Positions 9,301-16,690 of a stretch of 64,000 nucleotides of DNA are shown here, in pieces. Position 1 is the stretch's first letter. Each line of letters opens with the position of its first letter. Position numbers and translations under genes: made by a program. The notes below the pieces were generated by a model, which saw only the letters and a list, made by a program, of their open reading frames with translations, was not told the DNA's origin and did no database searches. Origin of the DNA: Plantactinospora sp039889035 (GTDB taxonomy: Bacteria; Actinomycetota; Actinomycetes; Mycobacteriales; Micromonosporaceae); the NCBI GenBank assembly GCA_039889035.1, contig JBDQQY010000021.1, forward strand, positions 62,001 through 126,000. Direction: 5' to 3'.

Positions 9301-9431
9301 GCGTCTTCAAGGTCGCCTCGAAGGTGACCGACAAGAACGAGTGCCCGGCGGACACCCCGCAGACGATCGTCGTACCGGACCGCAAGGAAGTGCTCTGCCT
9401 GCAACCGGCGACGGCTCCGGCCGGCGGATAG
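6378..9431 (+). CDS. Very large Pro/Gly-rich protein with one C-terminal membrane segment
   Basis: 1017 residues from ATG 6378, preceded by GGAGGAGG; open frame upstream lacks family features. About 900 residues are low-complexity and rich in Pro, Gly, Ala, Asp and Ser, with tandem blocks: heptads of the type (D/E)RREP(D/A)F, a GGGWDGDRP motif, repeats built on DRFGGPGPAGQ, and six copies of a GQPGFGPPP unit. A single transmembrane helix near residues 915-940 (VLFLVLVAAVLLLAIPLGTL) is followed by a roughly 75-residue domain with four cysteines (VGACVKD, ADCAEQ, NECPAD, VLCLQP). The long tail is probably cytoplasmic and the small Cys domain outside. This architecture is common for actinobacterial septal or wall-associated proteins, but I cannot name a function. 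Confidence 0.8.
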   Translation: MTSEDPQQPGRWPDEAAPGAAGPAPYGNPAPHHDDRFPPQGSVGTPPADFGWAPPPPAGRASAPVAWNEPPGGTPGHPGPAGWATPGDEPGRPGPRPDGPWGPPPESAGTPPTPSEGSGFPPEWGSPPNQSGPPRWTGAGQPAEPSSGPPGYPPASGPQGYPDQPGSAAGAPGYPDPSAGGASSYPGQQYGSPAYPSAAPGSPAYPSAAPGSPAQPAEPPSYPPVNRPAIPEGEPWPASEAWGAAPPRADSESRPDSGGPPSDYPQHPADRPHPTEPDAPHGGAPQSSAWAPQAPTWSTGPGDGRPGPFEPSRPEFDRQEPDFERREPDFDRREPDFDRREPAFERREPAFDRREPDLDRREPDGPAYQPRPAPGISPGNAVPLPPQETRIPGASLAASPPADFPPSTGRPTPGEYGSPAREQGGWAPGVPEAAPQSPAPGAAPVVPQPRVPTDSAAPGRVSVSGVPGQPESAGSSDRPTGRAVAGSASVPAASRVLPPADLAAATSVPAPKPRVYGRPASADEPDQQPAPTGGPGGWDAGQPGSPAGPAGWDGDRPDGAPGGGWDGDRPGGAPGGGWDGDRQGGADARRAGPTVYGAPPAQPGQGERGDGFPDDPPATRAAVPGARTPQPDAPNHPSGGSPFADLIGPGGMPGQGGVGMDGPGPNGPAPFDGDRFGGPGQTDQDRFGGPGPAGQDRFGGPGPAGQDRFGGPAPFDGDRFGGPGQGEPDRFGGPGPAGGGQFGPGPAGGGPAPFDGDRFGGPGPAGAGQFGASAPPGTDRFGGPPGQPDFGPPPGQPGFGPPPGQPGFGPPPGQPGFGPPPGQPGFGPPPDGDGPGFGRPGAAGAAPTAYGAPGAGPGTYGAPPGGAPPYGSPASAGPGWGGANEGEQGRFDSFKPEAAESETKTEPPTPQVRNGKVLFLVLVAAVLLLAIPLGTLWLLGKIGGDDAAPPFNPAVGACVKDSGGTPVIADCAEQGVFKVASKVTDKNECPADTPQTIVVPDRKEVLCLQPATAPAGG
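7321..7470 (+). repeat. Heptad-coding tandem repeat
   Basis: Seven consecutive 21-base units encode variants of F-(D/E)-R-R-E-P-(D/A) inside the large Pro/Gly-rich protein. Units differ at few positions, so length variation between strains is plausible. Confidence 0.75.
8386..8870 (+). repeat. Two successive Gly/Pro-coding tandem repeat blocks
   Basis: The first block repeats a unit coding for D-R-F-G-G-P-G-P-A-G-Q; the second (about 8735-8868) repeats a 27-base unit coding for G-Q-P-G-F-G-P-P-P. Both are in frame within the large membrane-anchored protein. Confidence 0.75.
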
Positions 9432-9455
9432 CCGCCCGAAACGGCTGACCTCATT

Positions 9456-9488
9456 CAGCGCCCCGCCTGGCTTCCAGGCGGGGCGCTG
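9456..9488. terminator. Hairpin between converging genes
   Basis: A perfect 15-base stem (CAGCGCCCCGCCTGG and its complement) with loop CTT lies between the large protein gene (+) and the GntR gene (-). There is no T-run, as often in high-GC genomes; it can serve both directions. Confidence 0.75.
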
Positions 9489-9530
9489 GTCGTCGCTGTG
9501 CCGGTCCGGCGCCCCCCTCGGTCGCCGGGG

Positions 9531-9770
9531 TCAGTCGGGAGCGGGGGTCACGTACACGCCCCTGCCCTGATGCCCCTGGAGCACACCCCGCTCCTGTAGC
9601 CGTGCCAACGCCTGCTTGATGGTCGGCGCCGAGCACTTGTACTGCTCCCGGAGCTGGCTGATCGAGGGTAGCTGGTCGCCCGGCCGAAGCTCGCCACTCG
9701 CGATCTTGGCCTCTACGTCTCGCATGACGCGGCGGTACACCGGCTCGGCCGGCGAGGCAGGTGCAGGCAT
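9531..9770 (-). CDS. Minimal GntR-family transcription regulator
   Basis: 79 residues from ATG 9770; an in-frame extension to 9827 has no family similarity. The whole protein is a GntR winged helix: 'VYRRVMRDVEAKIASGELRP' then 'GDQLPSISQLREQYKCSAPT', recognition helix 'TIKQALARLQERGVL' and wing 'GRGVYVTP'. There is no effector-binding domain, so it resembles small regulators of mobile elements or YtrA-type truncated repressors. It is divergent from the substrate-binding protein gene, and the shared region carries repeats of GACTTGGCTTACC, so it probably represses itself and the transporter genes. How it would sense a signal without a ligand domain is unclear. Confidence 0.85.
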   Translation of the reverse strand: MPAPASPAEPVYRRVMRDVEAKIASGELRPGDQLPSISQLREQYKCSAPTIKQALARLQERGVLQGHQGRGVYVTPAPD

Positions 9771-9848
9771 ATGAGGTCCCCTTGTGTAGTCAACCAAGAT
9801 CGGACCACGACTGACCTGGCGACACAAGCAAGCCTAGACATCGACGTT

Positions 9849-10056
9849 GACTTGGCTTACCTGGCAATCTAAGTTGGCTGGGCAGGTCCGGGTGATCTCC
9901 ACGGCAGGCGGCTCCTCCGAGTCCGTCCGCACCCGCTCCTCCGTCGTGCCACCACAACGGCCCGACCATGACCCGCATCGCATGCCATCCGCGCCCGGCC
10001 CACGGCGGGGCGCCCCCTTGGCCGGAGGATCCCGACCACCGACTTGGCTTACCAAG
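9849..10056. promoter_or_regulatory. Repeated operator-like sites in the GntR/transporter intergenic region
   Basis: The 13-base sequence GACTTGGCTTACC occurs exactly at 9849-9861 and again at 10041-10053. The second copy extends to the palindrome CTTGGCTTACCAAG (10043-10056) and ends 23 bases before the start of the substrate-binding protein gene. These are natural candidates for binding by the adjacent GntR protein. The 309-base interval otherwise holds no gene. Confidence 0.5.
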
Positions 10057-10079
10057 CTTTACAAGTGTGAGGAGATCAG

Positions 10080-11111
10080 ATGACGCTCGTACTGACCCGC
10101 CGCCGCCTGCTGGCCGGTGCGGCGGTTACCGCCACCGCGGCGATAGCGGCCTGCAACGACGGCGACGGCGACGGGAGCGGCGGTAGCGAAGTGCCGGTGG
10201 AGAAGGTTTCGATCCTGAGTGGGGCAGGCTTCCAGGGCCGCGAAGCCCCGATCTTCGTGGCCCGGGCCAAGGGCTGGTTCACCGAGGTCGGGCTGGAGGT
10301 GCAGGTCCTGCCGGGCAAGGGCACCACGAGCAACCTACAGACCCTGGCCGGCGGTCAGGCCACCTTCGCGACGGTGGACGTGAACGGCGCGATGATCGAG
10401 TTCACCCGTGGCGGTGGCATCAAGAACTTCAGGCTGACGTCCGTACTGCATCAGCGGAACCTGGCATGCTTCGTCTCGCTCAAGTCGAGCGGCATCGCCA
10501 CGCCGCGCGACCTCGCCGGCAGAACGCTCTCCTACATCCCCGGCGGGATCAACTACCTCCTCTTCAGCACCTATGCCCGGCTGGCCGGCTTCGACCCCTC
10601 CAAGGTCAAGTGGGTGAGCAACCCGATCGCGACACAGCACGCGGCGATGCTGGCCCAGAAGAAGGTCGACGCGATCAGCCAGTTCGTCCCGGCGGTGGAG
10701 TCGGTCCGGACAGTGGCGAAGCAGGATCTCGTGACCCTGCCCTTCACGGACTACATCGGCGACCTGCACGGTTCCGCCATCGGTGTCACCACGGAGACCG
10801 CGCAGAAGAAGCCGGATCTGGTCCGCCGCTTCAACCGGGCGCTGCTGCGGGGACTGGAGTACGCGATCAACCATCCCGAAGAGGCGGGCCAGATCTACGC
10901 GTCGGAGAAGGAGACGCAGGGACAGCCGCCCGCGGCGGCGGTCGCCGAGGTCAAGGCCCTGCGGGCGTACGTCGAGGGCATCTCGGACGGCCCGCTCGGC
11001 CACTTCAGCGAGACGCGGATGGCCAAGAACATCGCGATCCTCCAGGCTGCCGGCACGATTCCGGTGGGCCTCACCCCGAACGACATCATCGCGTCCGACC
11101 TGGTCGGGTAG
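10080..11111 (+). CDS. ABC transporter substrate-binding lipoprotein, NMT1/THI5-like
   Basis: 343 residues, ATG 10080 after a GAGGAG site. The N-terminus has a twin-arginine-like signal (TRRRLLAGAAV) and a lipobox IAAC with C25 as the lipidated residue, so the protein is anchored on the outside of the membrane. The body matches NMT1/THI5, SsuA and TauA-type binding proteins: 'PIFVARAKGWFTEVGLEVQV', 'LAGGQATFATVDVNGAM', 'DLAGRTLSYIPGG'. Proteins of this group bind pyrimidine precursors of thiamine, sulfonates, nitrate or related small molecules; the ligand cannot be read here. The permease gene follows after 11 bases. Confidence 0.9.
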   Translation: MTLVLTRRRLLAGAAVTATAAIAACNDGDGDGSGGSEVPVEKVSILSGAGFQGREAPIFVARAKGWFTEVGLEVQVLPGKGTTSNLQTLAGGQATFATVDVNGAMIEFTRGGGIKNFRLTSVLHQRNLACFVSLKSSGIATPRDLAGRTLSYIPGGINYLLFSTYARLAGFDPSKVKWVSNPIATQHAAMLAQKKVDAISQFVPAVESVRTVAKQDLVTLPFTDYIGDLHGSAIGVTTETAQKKPDLVRRFNRALLRGLEYAINHPEEAGQIYASEKETQGQPPAAAVAEVKALRAYVEGISDGPLGHFSETRMAKNIAILQAAGTIPVGLTPNDIIASDLVG

Positions 11112-11122
11112 GCCGGCTCGGC

Positions 11123-11914
11123 ATGCCAAGCCGCGCAGGCTCCGCGCGTCTCCCCCGCTGGCGGACCGTGCTGTCCACCGTCGGAACGCCGCTGGTGGGC
11201 GTTGCCGGGTTCGTCGCCGCCTGGTGGGCGGCGGTTGTCGCCCTGGACGTCGCGCCGTACATCGTGCCGGGGCCACCGGCGGTGGCTGCGGCGATCCGGG
11301 ACGAGCCGGGCTATCTGCTGCGGAACGCAGCCGTCACCCTCGGCGAGGCGATGGCGGGATTTGCTCTCGCGATCGCCTCCGCCGTGCTGCTCGGGACCGT
11401 CCTCGCGGCATCACGCCGGCTCGAACGGGCCCTGTACCCGATGCTGTTGACCCTCAGCAGCACACCGAAACCGGTCTTCGCACCGCTGCTCATCACCATC
11501 GGCGGGTTCGGGGCAGGACCGAAGGTGGTGCTGGTCTGGCTGATGTGCTTCTTCCCCATCGCCCTGGCCACCAGTACCGGGCTGACCGCCACCTCCGCGG
11601 AGTTCGTGGAGCTGGCCAGGTCCCTCAACGCCTCGCGGTGGACCACCTTTCTGAAATTCCGGGTGCCCGCCGCGCTGCCGCACATCTTCGGCGGCCTCCG
11701 GATCGCCCTACCGCTCGCGCTCATCGGCGCGACCGTCGCCGAGTTGTTCGGCGCGACCGAGGGGCTCGGCGTCGTCATCCAGAACGCCGGCACCAACGCG
11801 GCGCTGGCCTGGGCGGCGATCGTCGTGCTCGCCGCGATGAGCATCAACCTCTTCTACGCCCTCACCGCCACCCTGCGGGCGGTCGCCCCCTGGATCCGGC
11901 ACACCACCGCCTGA
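11123..11914 (+). CDS. ABC transporter permease, SsuC/TauC/ThiX-like
   Basis: 263 residues from ATG 11123. About six hydrophobic segments are visible (for example VGVAGFVAAWWAAVVAL, AMAGFALAIASAVLLG and VVLVWLMCFFPIALATS). The EAA loop that contacts the ATPase is clear: 'ELARSLNASRWTTFLKFRVP' followed by AALPHIFGGLRIAL. It is the membrane channel partner of the upstream binding protein. No ATP-binding subunit gene is found upstream or downstream, so the transporter must borrow an ATPase encoded elsewhere or be incomplete. Confidence 0.9.
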   Translation: MPSRAGSARLPRWRTVLSTVGTPLVGVAGFVAAWWAAVVALDVAPYIVPGPPAVAAAIRDEPGYLLRNAAVTLGEAMAGFALAIASAVLLGTVLAASRRLERALYPMLLTLSSTPKPVFAPLLITIGGFGAGPKVVLVWLMCFFPIALATSTGLTATSAEFVELARSLNASRWTTFLKFRVPAALPHIFGGLRIALPLALIGATVAELFGATEGLGVVIQNAGTNAALAWAAIVVLAAMSINLFYALTATLRAVAPWIRHTTA

Positions 11915-11932
11915 CAGCCCCGAGGAGACACC

Positions 11933-12718
11933 ATGACGACCACGTACATTTTCCAGGACGCCGAAACCGACAACGACGTGATGCTCCGGGCACTGGCCGG
12001 CATGTACGACCCGTTCAGCGAGCGCCGGCTCCGCGATGCGGGAATCGCCCAGGACGCCCGCTGTCTGGTGGTCGCGGTGGGCGCGAGCAGCATCGCCGCC
12101 ACGATCGCCGGGCTGGCCCCGCGCGGCGAGGTGATCGCCACCGATGTCGACCTGCGGCCCTGCCAGCGGGATCCCCGGGTCGACCTGCGCGAGCACAATG
12201 TCGTGACCGAGCCCCTGCCCGGGATGTTCGACCTCATCCACGTCCGGCTCCTACTCGGACACCTGCCGCAGCGGCTCGACGTCCTCAGGAAACTCGTCGA
12301 CGCCCTCAACCCGCACGGCATCCTGGCCGTCGAGGAGTTCGAGCCGACCTGGCGTACGAGTGTGTTGGCCGCGCCGGATCCCGACGAGGCCGACCGGCTG
12401 TTCGGCGCCTATCACGACGCGTTCCAGACCGCGTTGCAGGACGCCGGGAACCGCGCGAGGTGGAGCCGCCGGGTGCACGGCGCGATGCTCGACCTCGGCC
12501 TGACGGAGTGCGACACCGTCGGGCACACCGGGACCTGGGCCGGCGGCAGCCACGGATGCCTGCTCCCGTGGGGGACCGCTGGTGCGATCCGGCAGAAGCT
12601 GATCGACGCGGGCATGTCGCCGGCGGACCTCGACGCCTTCCGGCAACTGCTCCTCGTCCCCGAGCTGAGGGTCAAGAGCAACCTCGCGCTGTCCACCATC
12701 GGGCGGCGCCCGCGTTGA
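11933..12718 (+). CDS. Class I SAM-dependent methyltransferase
   Basis: 261 residues; ATG 11933 with CGAGGAGAC upstream and only 18 bases after the permease stop, so it belongs to the same operon. The Rossmann features are a degenerate motif I 'CLVVAVGASSIAATIAGLAP', an acidic strand end 'GEVIATDVDLRP' and 'FDLIHVRLLLGHLPQRLDVL' (motif with catalytic-site neighbourhood), then 'LNPHGILAVEEFEP'. The C-terminal half is typical of small-molecule methyltransferases. Its place behind a small-molecule importer suggests the transported compound, or a product of it, may be methylated; that is inference. Confidence 0.85.
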   Translation: MTTTYIFQDAETDNDVMLRALAGMYDPFSERRLRDAGIAQDARCLVVAVGASSIAATIAGLAPRGEVIATDVDLRPCQRDPRVDLREHNVVTEPLPGMFDLIHVRLLLGHLPQRLDVLRKLVDALNPHGILAVEEFEPTWRTSVLAAPDPDEADRLFGAYHDAFQTALQDAGNRARWSRRVHGAMLDLGLTECDTVGHTGTWAGGSHGCLLPWGTAGAIRQKLIDAGMSPADLDAFRQLLLVPELRVKSNLALSTIGRRPR

Positions 12719-13020
12719 GCACGGATCGGGTGCGACCGGAGATCGCCGGGGCGGCGATCGGCCGCCGCCGACGGCCGGCGAGGAGACAATCGCACCGAAT
12801 ACCGGCAACCTGCCCGACACCTGACCGAGTGGTGCCAGCACACATTGGATAGGGTCTATCCGGCGCTGCCGACCGACGCCATCGAGTCACGCAGCGTAAC
12901 ACCCGCTACGGCAGCGGACCGGCACGACGTGGCGTCGTGGAGTCCGTCGGTGCGGGGACCTCGCCACGACAACACGCACTTCCGCGTCCGAGACCCTGAC
13001 AGTTTCGCAAGGAGCCGCCG
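12719..13020. other. Intergenic region, no gene seen
   Basis: 302 bases after the methyltransferase. Reading frames here lack ribosome sites and family features. The end contains the AAGGAG site of the next gene. No clear terminator hairpin was found. Confidence 0.35.
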
Positions 13021-13362
13021 ATGGCCACCGATCCGCATCCGGGCTGGTGTGACCCGGGCGAATGCACCGCGAACTTTCGCGGCGTCCACCCCGACTCCTC
13101 ACCCCCGACCCACGCCAGCCGGTGGTACGACTGCAATCCGCCGGATGACCGGCAGGCGGTCGAGGTCAGGGCCCAGCTCGTGCAGTACATCGACGATCCC
13201 CAGCCGCGACCGTTCATCCGGTTCGCCCGGACCGACTTCGAGGACCGGCAGGTCTTCCACATCACCGTCGAGCAGGGCGGTGCCCTGGTGGAGGCGCTGA
13301 CCGACATGCTCGGCCGTGCCGGGGCCACCGGGCCACGGTCACGGGTCAACTCGTCGCCGTAG
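13021..13362 (+). CDS. Small Cys-containing protein, DUF6907-like
   Basis: 113 residues; ATG 13021 preceded by AAGGAG. The N-terminus 'HPGWCDPGECTANFRGVHPD' has two cysteines and a histidine in the arrangement seen in actinobacterial DUF6907 proteins (C-P-x-W-C ... H). The C-terminal part 'DRQVFHITVEQGGALVEALT' fits the strand-helix that usually ends this family. Function is unknown; a metal-binding role is possible. It stands alone between the methyltransferase operon and the NHL-thioredoxin gene. Family call is moderate. Confidence 0.6.
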   Translation: MATDPHPGWCDPGECTANFRGVHPDSSPPTHASRWYDCNPPDDRQAVEVRAQLVQYIDDPQPRPFIRFARTDFEDRQVFHITVEQGGALVEALTDMLGRAGATGPRSRVNSSP

Positions 13363-13494
13363 CCGCCGGCCGGTCCGCTGGTCCGGCGGGGCGGCCCTGT
13401 CCCGCTGGGTGGGGGCCGGGGCGCGGCCGGTTCGGCGTACCACAATGCGCGGGGCCCGGGAACGTTCTCGGCGACGACATGGCAGGGTGGCCGT

Positions 13495-15333
13495 ATGGCT
13501 ACTTCGCCCCGCGTCCGTGCGCCCGAGCTGAGGGGCCGCCGGTGGCTCAACACCGGCGGAGCGGATCTGACATTACTGGACCTTCGCGGCAAGATAGTCA
13601 TCCTGGACTTCTGGACCTTCTGCTGCATCAACTGCCTGCATGTGCTGGACGAACTGCGCCCGCTGGAGGAGAAGTACGGCGACGCCCTGGTGGTGATCGG
13701 GGTGCACTCGCCGAAGTTCGAGCACGAGCGCGACCCGGACGCCCTGGCCGCCGCCGTCGAGCGGTACGGCGTCGCCCATCCCGTACTCGACGACGCGGAG
13801 ATGGCCGTCTGGCAGCAGTACGCCGCGAAGGCGTGGCCGACGCTGAACGTGATCGACCCGGAGGGCTACGTCGTCGCCACGATGGCCGGCGAGGGGCACG
13901 CCGAGGGGCTCTCCCGGCTGCTCGACGAGTTGATCGCCACGCACGAGGCCAAGGGCACGCTGCACCGGGGCGACGGCCCGTACGTGCCGCCGGCCGAGCC
14001 GGAGACCGCGCTGCGGTTCCCCGGCAAGACGATCGTGCTGGACGGCGGAAACCTGCTGGTCTCGGACTCGGCCCGGCACTCCGTGGTCGAGCTGGCCCCG
14101 GACGGCGAGACGGTGCTGCGCCGGATCGGCTCCGGCGAGCGGGGCCGGTCGGACGGCCCGGCCGAGGTGGCCCGGTTCGCCGAGCCGCAGGGCCTGTGCC
14201 GGTTGCCCGAGCACGCCGCCGAGGTCGCCGGCTACGACATCGTGGTCGCGGACACCGTCAACCACCTGCTCCGGGGCGTACGGCTGGCGACCGGCGAGGT
14301 GATCACGGTGGCCGGTACCGGCCGGCAGTGGCGCTCCACGGTGGACGACCACGCGCACGACGCGCTCGCCGCCGACCTCTCCTCCCCCTGGGACCTGGCC
14401 TGGTACGACGACCGGGTCATCGTGGCGATGGCCGGCATCCACCAGCTCTGGTGGTTCGATCCGATCAAGCGGACCGTCGGCGTCTACGCCGGCACCACCG
14501 TGGAGGCGCTGCGGGACGGGCCGCTGCCGGACGTCTGGATGGCCCAGCCGTCCGGACTCTCGACCTCTGCCGACGGTCGCCGACTGTGGGTCGCCGACAG
14601 TGAGACCAGCGCGCTGCGGTTCGTCTCCGACGGGGTGCTGAGCACCGCCGTCGGGCAGGGGCTCTTCGACTTCGGCCACGTCGACGGCCCGGCCGAGCAG
14701 GCGCTGTTCCAGCATCCGCTGGGGGTCGGCGCGCTGCCGGACGGCTCGGTGCTGGTGGCCGACACCTACAACGGCGCGGTCCGGCGGTTCGACCCGGAGA
14801 CCGGGACCGTCTCGACGGTCGCCTCCGGGCTTGCCGAGCCGAGCGACGTGGTGCTGACCCCGGGCGGCGAGGTGCTGGTGGTCGAGTCCGCCGGACACCG
14901 GCTGAGCCGGCTGGCGCCGGGCGCGCTCTCCGCCGCCGGGGCCAGCACGATCGCCGGAAGTCGACACCGTACGGAGCGCCCGCCGACCGATCTCGCCGCG
15001 GGTGAACTGAGCCTGGAGGTCATCTTCGAGCCGCCGCCCGGGCAGAAGCTGGACGAGTCGTTCGGCCCCTCCACCCGGCTGGAGGTCTCCGCCTCCCCGC
15101 CCGAGTTGCTGCTCGACGGTGCCGGGGTGGGCACCGAGCTGTCCCGCCGGCTGGTGTTGAACGACCAGGTCAGCTCGGGTGTGCTCCAAGTCGTCGCGCA
15201 GGCCGCCACCTGCGATGCCGAGGCCGAGCACGCCGCCTGCCACCTGAGCCGCCAGGACTGGGGCGTGCCGGTCCGTATCACCCCGGACGGGGTGCGCCGG
15301 CTGCCGCTCATCCTGCGCGGCCTGGACAGCTGA
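13495..15333 (+). CDS. Thioredoxin-like protein with NHL repeats (NHLRC2-type)
   Basis: 612 residues from ATG 13495. Residues 1 to about 150 are a TlpA/AhpC-like thioredoxin fold: 'LRGKIVILDFWTFCCINCLH' carries the CCINC active site characteristic of NHLRC2 proteins, and 'AKAWPTLNVIDPEGYVV' the cis-proline loop. Residues about 175-480 form a beta-propeller with NHL repeats (GQGLFDFGHVDGPAEQALFQ, GSVLVADTYNGAVRRFDP). A C-terminal beta domain follows. No signal peptide or membrane segment is visible, so it is probably cytoplasmic. The function of bacterial members is not established; a redox role at a protein scaffold is the usual guess. Confidence 0.88.
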   Translation: MATSPRVRAPELRGRRWLNTGGADLTLLDLRGKIVILDFWTFCCINCLHVLDELRPLEEKYGDALVVIGVHSPKFEHERDPDALAAAVERYGVAHPVLDDAEMAVWQQYAAKAWPTLNVIDPEGYVVATMAGEGHAEGLSRLLDELIATHEAKGTLHRGDGPYVPPAEPETALRFPGKTIVLDGGNLLVSDSARHSVVELAPDGETVLRRIGSGERGRSDGPAEVARFAEPQGLCRLPEHAAEVAGYDIVVADTVNHLLRGVRLATGEVITVAGTGRQWRSTVDDHAHDALAADLSSPWDLAWYDDRVIVAMAGIHQLWWFDPIKRTVGVYAGTTVEALRDGPLPDVWMAQPSGLSTSADGRRLWVADSETSALRFVSDGVLSTAVGQGLFDFGHVDGPAEQALFQHPLGVGALPDGSVLVADTYNGAVRRFDPETGTVSTVASGLAEPSDVVLTPGGEVLVVESAGHRLSRLAPGALSAAGASTIAGSRHRTERPPTDLAAGELSLEVIFEPPPGQKLDESFGPSTRLEVSASPPELLLDGAGVGTELSRRLVLNDQVSSGVLQVVAQAATCDAEAEHAACHLSRQDWGVPVRITPDGVRRLPLILRGLDS

Positions 15334-15398
15334 CCCTCGACCGGTACGTGACCGGAACCACTGCCCGAAGCACTACCTCCGGGTAACCTACGGTGCCG

Positions 15399-15404
15399 TA
15401 ACCT
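15399..15404 (+). promoter_or_regulatory. Extended -10 box of a leaderless promoter
   Basis: TAACCT ends 6 bases before the GTG start of the hemolysin III-type gene, and no ribosome site exists between them. This spacing places transcription start at or next to the start codon. Confidence 0.55.
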
Positions 15405-15410
15405 GGTCGG

Positions 15411-16088
15411 GTGAGTACCTCCGCCCCGCTCCGGCTGCGCCCCGTCGACCTGGGCAAACCGCGGATGCGAGGCTGGCTGCACGCGTACGCCTTCTTCGTC
15501 GCGGTGGTGGCCGGCGTCGTGCTCTGCGCGATCGCCGCCACCCGGCCGGGCTGGACGCCCCTGGTCAGTTGCGTCGTCTACAGCGTGACGGTCTGCGGCC
15601 TCTTCGGCACCAGCGCGCTCTACCACCGGCGGGTCTGGTCCGAACGTGGTTACCGGGTGATGCGCCGGCTCGACCACTCGATGATCTTCGTGTTCATCGC
15701 CGGTACGTACACCCCGTTCTGCCTGCTGGTGCTATCGGCGACGAGCGCGGCCGTACTGCTGCTGATCGTCTGGTGCGGCGCGGTGGCCGGGGTGGCGCTG
15801 AAGCTGGTCTGGCCGCACGCGCCCCGCTGGGTCTCCGCGCCGCTGTATCTCGCCCTGGGCTGGGTGGCCGTCGCGGTCCTGCCGGACATCCTGGACCGGG
15901 GTGGGGTCACCGTGCTCGCGCTGCTGGTCGCCGGAGGCGCGGCCTACAGCGTCGGCGCCGTCTGCTACGCGCTGCGCCGCCCCAACCCGTGGCCGACCGT
16001 CTTCGGGCACCATGAACTGTTCCACGCCTGCACGCTGGTCGCGGCGATCTGCCACCACGTCGCGATCTACTTCGCCCTGTTCGCCTGA
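15411..16088 (+). CDS. trhA: Hemolysin III / PAQR-type membrane protein
   Basis: 225 residues from GTG 15411, probably leaderless. Seven hydrophobic segments are visible. Family motifs are present: 'SALYHRRVWSERGYRVMRRL' with 'DHSMIFVFIAGTYTPFCL' in the first half and 'FGHHELFHACTLVAAICHHV' near the end, giving the conserved His and Asp residues that bind metal in PAQR proteins. Bacterial members (YqfA/TrhA) are linked to membrane-fluidity homeostasis; the name hemolysin III is historical. It stands as a single gene. Confidence 0.9.
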   Translation: MSTSAPLRLRPVDLGKPRMRGWLHAYAFFVAVVAGVVLCAIAATRPGWTPLVSCVVYSVTVCGLFGTSALYHRRVWSERGYRVMRRLDHSMIFVFIAGTYTPFCLLVLSATSAAVLLLIVWCGAVAGVALKLVWPHAPRWVSAPLYLALGWVAVAVLPDILDRGGVTVLALLVAGGAAYSVGAVCYALRRPNPWPTVFGHHELFHACTLVAAICHHVAIYFALFA

Positions 16089-16199
16089 CCGTCCCCGGGT
16101 CCGGCCGACCCGTCGGCGGAACGACCCGGACCGGCCGCCGGCCGGCGCAGTGCGATCGGGACGGCGCAGCCGCGCCGGGCGGTGGTGGTCCGGCCCGGG

Positions 16200-16466
16200 T
16201 CAGAGCGGGGGACCGGGGCGCCGCACGTCGTGGTACTCCTCGACGATCTGCTCCTCCCGCCCCGGCACGCGCGGGTCGACCACCGGGGTGACGACGGTAC
16301 GGCGGCGGTTGCGCCAGAGGTAGCTGGTCATGATCAGCCCGGCTAGGCCGGCAAGCATCAGTACCCAGCCGACGACGCTCAGGTTGAGCCAGCCCGTCTC
16401 GACGCGCACCGCGAAGGCGAGGATCGCGCCGAGAGCAATGAGAAAGATGCTTCCACCGATGCCCAC
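16200..16466 (-). CDS. DUF6458 small membrane protein, copy 1
   Basis: 88 residues from ATG 16466. Two hydrophobic segments (IFLIALGAILAFAV and VVGWVLMLAGLAGLIMTSYL) flank the motif 'RVETGWLNLSVVGW', after which comes a charged cytoplasmic tail with Arg-rich start. It matches the actinobacterial DUF6458 pattern 'MGIGxxIFLIALGAIL'. A second copy, 45 of about 60 leading positions similar, lies at 17397-17666. No function is known. It is transcribed towards the converging hemolysin III-type gene. Confidence 0.8.
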   Translation of the reverse strand: MGIGGSIFLIALGAILAFAVRVETGWLNLSVVGWVLMLAGLAGLIMTSYLWRNRRRTVVTPVVDPRVPGREEQIVEEYHDVRRPGPPL

Positions 16467-16690
16467 TGTGCCGCCCTCCTAGGCTGTCGACTGGTACCGG
16501 TCGTGCCGGTCCCGGCTACGGTCGCGGCATCCATCGACATACCCAGGCGTTTCAAATCCGAATCCGGCAAGCTGGGAAGAGCGTCGCTGTCGGTGCCGAA
16601 CCGGCAGGACGGCGGCCGGACCGGACGGGGCCGCGCCAGCCGGGACCCGGCCGACGGGACGCACACGCCACGCGACCCAGGGAGACCAAC

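Noticed and set aside
13573..15243. Open frame of 556 codons on the minus strand opposite the NHL-thioredoxin gene
   Set aside because: It is the high-GC shadow of the coding strand; it has no family motifs or ribosome site, while the plus-strand gene has clear domains.
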